Assembly (NCBI GenBank): GCA_965267435.1
Contig: OZ253960.1
Location: forward strand, 6,138,001 to 6,202,000
Length of the DNA: 64,000 nt
Reading direction: 5' to 3'
Origin: JAWPMT01 sp965267435
GTDB taxonomy: Bacteria; Bacteroidota; Bacteroidia; Cytophagales; Cyclobacteriaceae
Made by a program: the position numbers and the translations under genes. The notes beneath the pieces are model-generated. The model was not told the origin of the DNA and did not search any database. It was given only the letters and a program-made list of their open reading frames with translations. Positions within the stretch are counted from its first letter, which is position 1. Every line of letters starts with the position of its first letter. Positions 62,201-64,000 of the stretch are shown in pieces.

Positions 62201-62406
62201 ATGCACTGCCTTTCAGCAAGTCTCAGATCGAACTTACTGATTACTCCTGGCAGTTGCCACAGCCTGATGCTACCTATATCAATATTGACCATGTCCAGTT
62301 GGGCATCGGTGGTGACAATAGCTGGGGACTGATATGTCACCCTCAGTACAGATTGGAAGGGTCAGAATACGCCTATTCTTACGAAGTACGACCAGTCGGT
62401 TTCTGA
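59260..62406 (+). CDS. lacZ: Secreted GH2 beta-galactosidase
   Basis: The 1048-residue protein has a signal peptide (L-L-L-F-I-L-S-I-M-V-P-L-H-A-Q) and the five-domain LacZ layout: sugar-binding jelly roll (about 50-220), Ig-like domain, TIM barrel (about 340-640), second Ig-like domain and a Bgal small-chain domain (about 770-1045). The acid/base is Glu475 (W-S-A-G-N-E-S-G-D-G) and the nucleophile Glu542 (L-L-C-E-Y-T-H-A-M-G-N). G-V-N-R-H-E-H-H-P marks the barrel. Export implies hydrolysis of galactosides in the periplasm or outside. A sodium/sugar symporter gene starts 137 bp later; together they form a galactoside-use unit. Confidence 0.93.
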   Translation: MRLLPQITSLLLLFILSIMVPLHAQEWKDPAVIQVNTEAPRTSYIPFATKAAALARVDQPKQSSRYFSLAGKWRFKWSPNAASRPADFYATSVYDGGWDLIDVPGNWQVQGYGLPIYTNIIYPFDASELRPPEDWNPVGSYRKTFRLPPGWTASPESGNQIFLHFEGVDAGFYLWVNGQKVGYSQGSRTPAEFNITSFLTEGDNLIAVEVYRWTDGALLEDQDFWRLSGIYRDVYLWMANAANVKDLEVLADFDPSSRNGSLTVDVNVGGSGGAQVSAELLDANGVSIANASASAPTDGQWSWNTSVSNARPWSAESPYLYTLLTTLSDDQGNVLEVIPQRIGFRRVEIKDAILLVNGVPVKLKGVNRHEHHPETGHVVDEESMMRDITMMKRHNINAVRTSHYPNVPAWYDLCDRFGIYVMDEANLETHGFGTRGQSVINEAPEWKQPHVNRTERMIERDYNHPSIIMWSAGNESGDGPNTRACADYGRQRDPSRPFHYENASVDGFDGAGTDVISHMYLQAKDFNEELGKWPEKPLLLCEYTHAMGNSNGNLDAYWDEAWSNPRISGFFVWDWMDQAMQQPVPYGKSDPWGRKDFMAYGGWWEDRAAVHHDANFCMNGLLDGNWNAHPGLIALKHMQQPIKSELAGSNLIVYNRNDFIDFGGKVEIVWNVSTEGQQIAQGTIEVPSVVAKGSRTLPLPALPAAGGQETWLNISYRSTENTPFWQAGFELGWDQFKLGGDWSIPALPEVKGKPLRVSVDAAEVTVTGRNWEVLFNRENGTLKNWRYERTNLLQAGGQPDFWRVPLDNDQGAGLRANGSTEGEGQLAASGIWKAAGSSWDPDLPDVENQADGSVLLTFKGPILDGQGQIELSYHVREDGTMKVDYKYSTSASLPMIPRVGTAWEMPLAFDQIQWYGPGPYSTYSDRNFERVGQYRKSVMDNWVDYSRPQENGNKADVRWISVTNAGGQGLQFVSNEFLSANALPFSKSQIELTDYSWQLPQPDATYINIDHVQLGIGGDNSWGLICHPQYRLEGSEYAYSYEVRPVGF

Positions 62407-62428
62407 GGCTACCGTTTCAAGTAATATT

Positions 62429-62471
62429 GAGGGGTCGTCGCTTCTTGCCGGCGGTCCCTCTTTCTATTTTT
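62429..62471 (+). terminator. Probable terminator after the beta-galactosidase gene
   Basis: GAGGG (62429-62433) pairs with CCCTC (62456-62460), enclosing a GC-rich loop that can extend the stem, and a T-rich tail (TTTCTATTTTT) follows. Confidence 0.5.
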
Positions 62472-62543
62472 ATTAATTAGCTATTTTTAGCAGCCCAAAT
62501 GGAGCAGACGAGCTCCGATCATGCTTAACCTAAACCGATTTCT

Positions 62544-64000
62544 ATGAATCTCTCCACCATTGATGCCACCATTTTTGTTGTCTACCTGCTCAGTATCATC
62601 ACACTGGGTTTATGGGTGTCCAGAAAGGGAGGGCGCAGTTCTGAGGACTACTTCCTGGCTGGCAAGTCATTGCCATGGTGGGCGATCGGGGCCTCGCTGA
62701 TTGCTGCCAATATTTCAGCTGAGCAGTTCATAGGCATGAGCGGCTCCGGGTTCGCCATCGGATTGGCCATTGCCTCTTACGAATGGATGGCGGCGATCAC
62801 ACTCCTGGTTGTTGGAAAGTTCTTCTTGCCAATATTCATAGAGAAAGGACTCTATACCATTCCCCAGTTTGTTGAGAAGCGGTTTAGTACCAACCTAAAG
62901 ACGATACTGGCGATCTTTTGGATCGCGCTCTTTGTCCTGGTCAATTTGACATCTGTGCTCTATCTCGGAGCGAAGGCTTTGGATACCATCGTTGGTGAGA
63001 ATGATGGCGGGTTGATGATGACTGCGATCATCGGACTGGCATTGTTTGCGGCGGCCTATTCAATCTGGGGCGGTCTAGCTGCCGTCGCCTGGACAGATGT
63101 CCTGCAAGTAGTGATACTTGTAGCCGGAGGTTTGATGACATCCTTCATCGCACTGGACATGGTGGCACCCGAGGGAGGTGTTTGGAATGGCATCACCCAC
63201 TTGTACAAAGTAGTACCTGAGAAATTTTCGATGATCATTTCCAAAGGAGAGATCATCACCCCCAATGGTAAGGACGCGTGGTGGGACCTGCCAGGCTTGT
63301 CCGTCCTAATTGGAGGATTGTGGGTAGCCAACCTTTATTACTGGGGTTTTAACCAGTACATCATCCAGCGAACGCTGGCAGCCAAGAGTCTCAAGGAGTC
63401 GCAAAACGGTATTGCTTTTGCGGCCTTCCTCAAGCTGCTAATCCCATTGATTGTAGTACTGCCTGGCATCATTGCCTACGTCATGAATGTAGAAGCCTCA
63501 GGAGAGATTGGTGCTACCGCAGCAGCCAATGGCTTCGTCAATGAGTCTGGCACCGTGATCAATGACAATGCAGCGCCATGGCTGATTAGGAATATCATAC
63601 CTGTCGGATTGCAGGGGCTCGTGCTGGCAGCGTTGGTGGCAGCGATTGTGTCTTCACTCGCCTCTATGCTCAACTCCACGGCGACGATTTTCACAATGGA
63701 TATCTACAAGCCTTATATCAACAAGGATGCCTCCGAGAGACAATCCGTGACAGTTGGTCGAATCACTGTGGCAGTGGCTTTGGTTATCGCCGTATCGATA
63801 GCGCCTTTGCTGGCGAATCTTGGACAGGCCTTCCAGTTTATCCAGGAGTACACGGGCGTTGTGAGTCCAGGGATCCTGGCTGTATTCCTGAGTGGCTTGT
63901 TCATCAAGAAAGCCAATAATAACGGTGCTATTTGGGGTGTGATCCTGTCGATCCCTATTGCGATGTACTTCAAGGTTGCACCAAAGGGCTGGTCTGATGC
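62544..64000 (+). CDS. Sodium/sugar symporter (SSS family), cut by window end
   Basis: The ATG at 62544 opens a frame that stays open to the last base, giving about 485 residues; the C-terminus is outside the window. SSS/SGLT landmarks are D-Y-F-L-A-G-K-S-L-P-W-W-A-I-G-A-S-L, A-A-N-I-S-A-E-Q-F-I-G-M-S-G-S-G-F, P-Q-F-V-E-K-R, N-Q-Y-I-I-Q-R-T-L-A-A-K, and S-S-L-A-S-M-L-N-S-T. It belongs to the group near vSGLT, which moves galactose or glucose with sodium, matching the beta-galactosidase upstream. TATTTTTA at 62482-62489 is a weak promoter candidate. Confidence 0.92.
   Translation, partial: MNLSTIDATIFVVYLLSIITLGLWVSRKGGRSSEDYFLAGKSLPWWAIGASLIAANISAEQFIGMSGSGFAIGLAIASYEWMAAITLLVVGKFFLPIFIEKGLYTIPQFVEKRFSTNLKTILAIFWIALFVLVNLTSVLYLGAKALDTIVGENDGGLMMTAIIGLALFAAAYSIWGGLAAVAWTDVLQVVILVAGGLMTSFIALDMVAPEGGVWNGITHLYKVVPEKFSMIISKGEIITPNGKDAWWDLPGLSVLIGGLWVANLYYWGFNQYIIQRTLAAKSLKESQNGIAFAAFLKLLIPLIVVLPGIIAYVMNVEASGEIGATAAANGFVNESGTVINDNAAPWLIRNIIPVGLQGLVLAALVAAIVSSLASMLNSTATIFTMDIYKPYINKDASERQSVTVGRITVAVALVIAVSIAPLLANLGQAFQFIQEYTGVVSPGILAVFLSGLFIKKANNNGAIWGVILSIPIAMYFKVAPKGWSD

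Overview
The window comes from a Bacteroidota genome, most likely a marine or environmental member of the Cytophagales or a related order. This rests on family content and style rather than on any marker gene. It carries DUF4199, LytTR/LytS pairs, a stand-alone sensor propeller, many SPII lipoproteins and PD40/BNR propellers, TAT-exported single-domain enzymes, and TAnnTTTG-type -7 promoter elements with weak Shine-Dalgarno signals. Base composition looks even (about half GC by eye). No rRNA, tRNA, CRISPR array, integrase or intact insertion sequence was seen.

Layout. 1-7 kb: an exported BNR-propeller protein, a membrane LuxR regulator followed by a DUF4199 protein, a globin, and a YHYH-domain lipoprotein. 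7.3-13.1 kb: a molybdenum-cofactor cluster in two divergent arms (sufS-sufU-moaD-moaE and moaA-moeA-moeB/rhodanese) that seems to build a dedicated sulfur relay into molybdopterin. 13.1-14.7 kb: two translationally coupled, paralogous very small proteins behind an inverted repeat, a non-coding stretch with an imperfect direct repeat, and a small secreted protein. 15-16.6 kb: an M1 peptidase. 16.7-20.1 kb: a sulfur module (two YeeE/YedE half-transporters, a Crp/Fnr regulator, a CstB-like persulfide dioxygenase/rhodanese). 20.2-23.6 kb: a TAT-exported intradiol dioxygenase and a LytR/LytS/lipoprotein signalling operon.

23.6-40.3 kb: an Omp85-type barrel, heparinase II/III, erythromycin esterase, VOC and PD40 lipoproteins or exported proteins, an esterase, a small zincin-like lipoprotein, an NTF2-like lipoprotein, a sodium/solute symporter paired with a solute-binding protein, RsgA and a sensor propeller. 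Two intergenic regions here (23.6-24.4 and 39.2-40.3 kb) hold a family of about 150-bp palindromic elements, and the second also holds a 0.32-0.34 kb tandem duplication. 40.2-45.8 kb: a fully overlapping operon of TetR, LolA-like carrier, two FtsX/MacB-type permeases, an ATPase and a DUF1302-like outer-membrane barrel. It looks like a complete cytoplasmic-membrane-to-outer-membrane conduit and is my main candidate for an undescribed system.

45.8-64 kb: a giant PD40-amidohydrolase fusion, a BLUF photoreceptor, a Planctomycetes-type DUF1549/1553-DUF1501-cytochrome/LRR operon, an orphan TerD-family protein, an atypical pyruvate kinase, and a secreted GH2 beta-galactosidase followed by a sodium/sugar symporter that runs off the end of the window.
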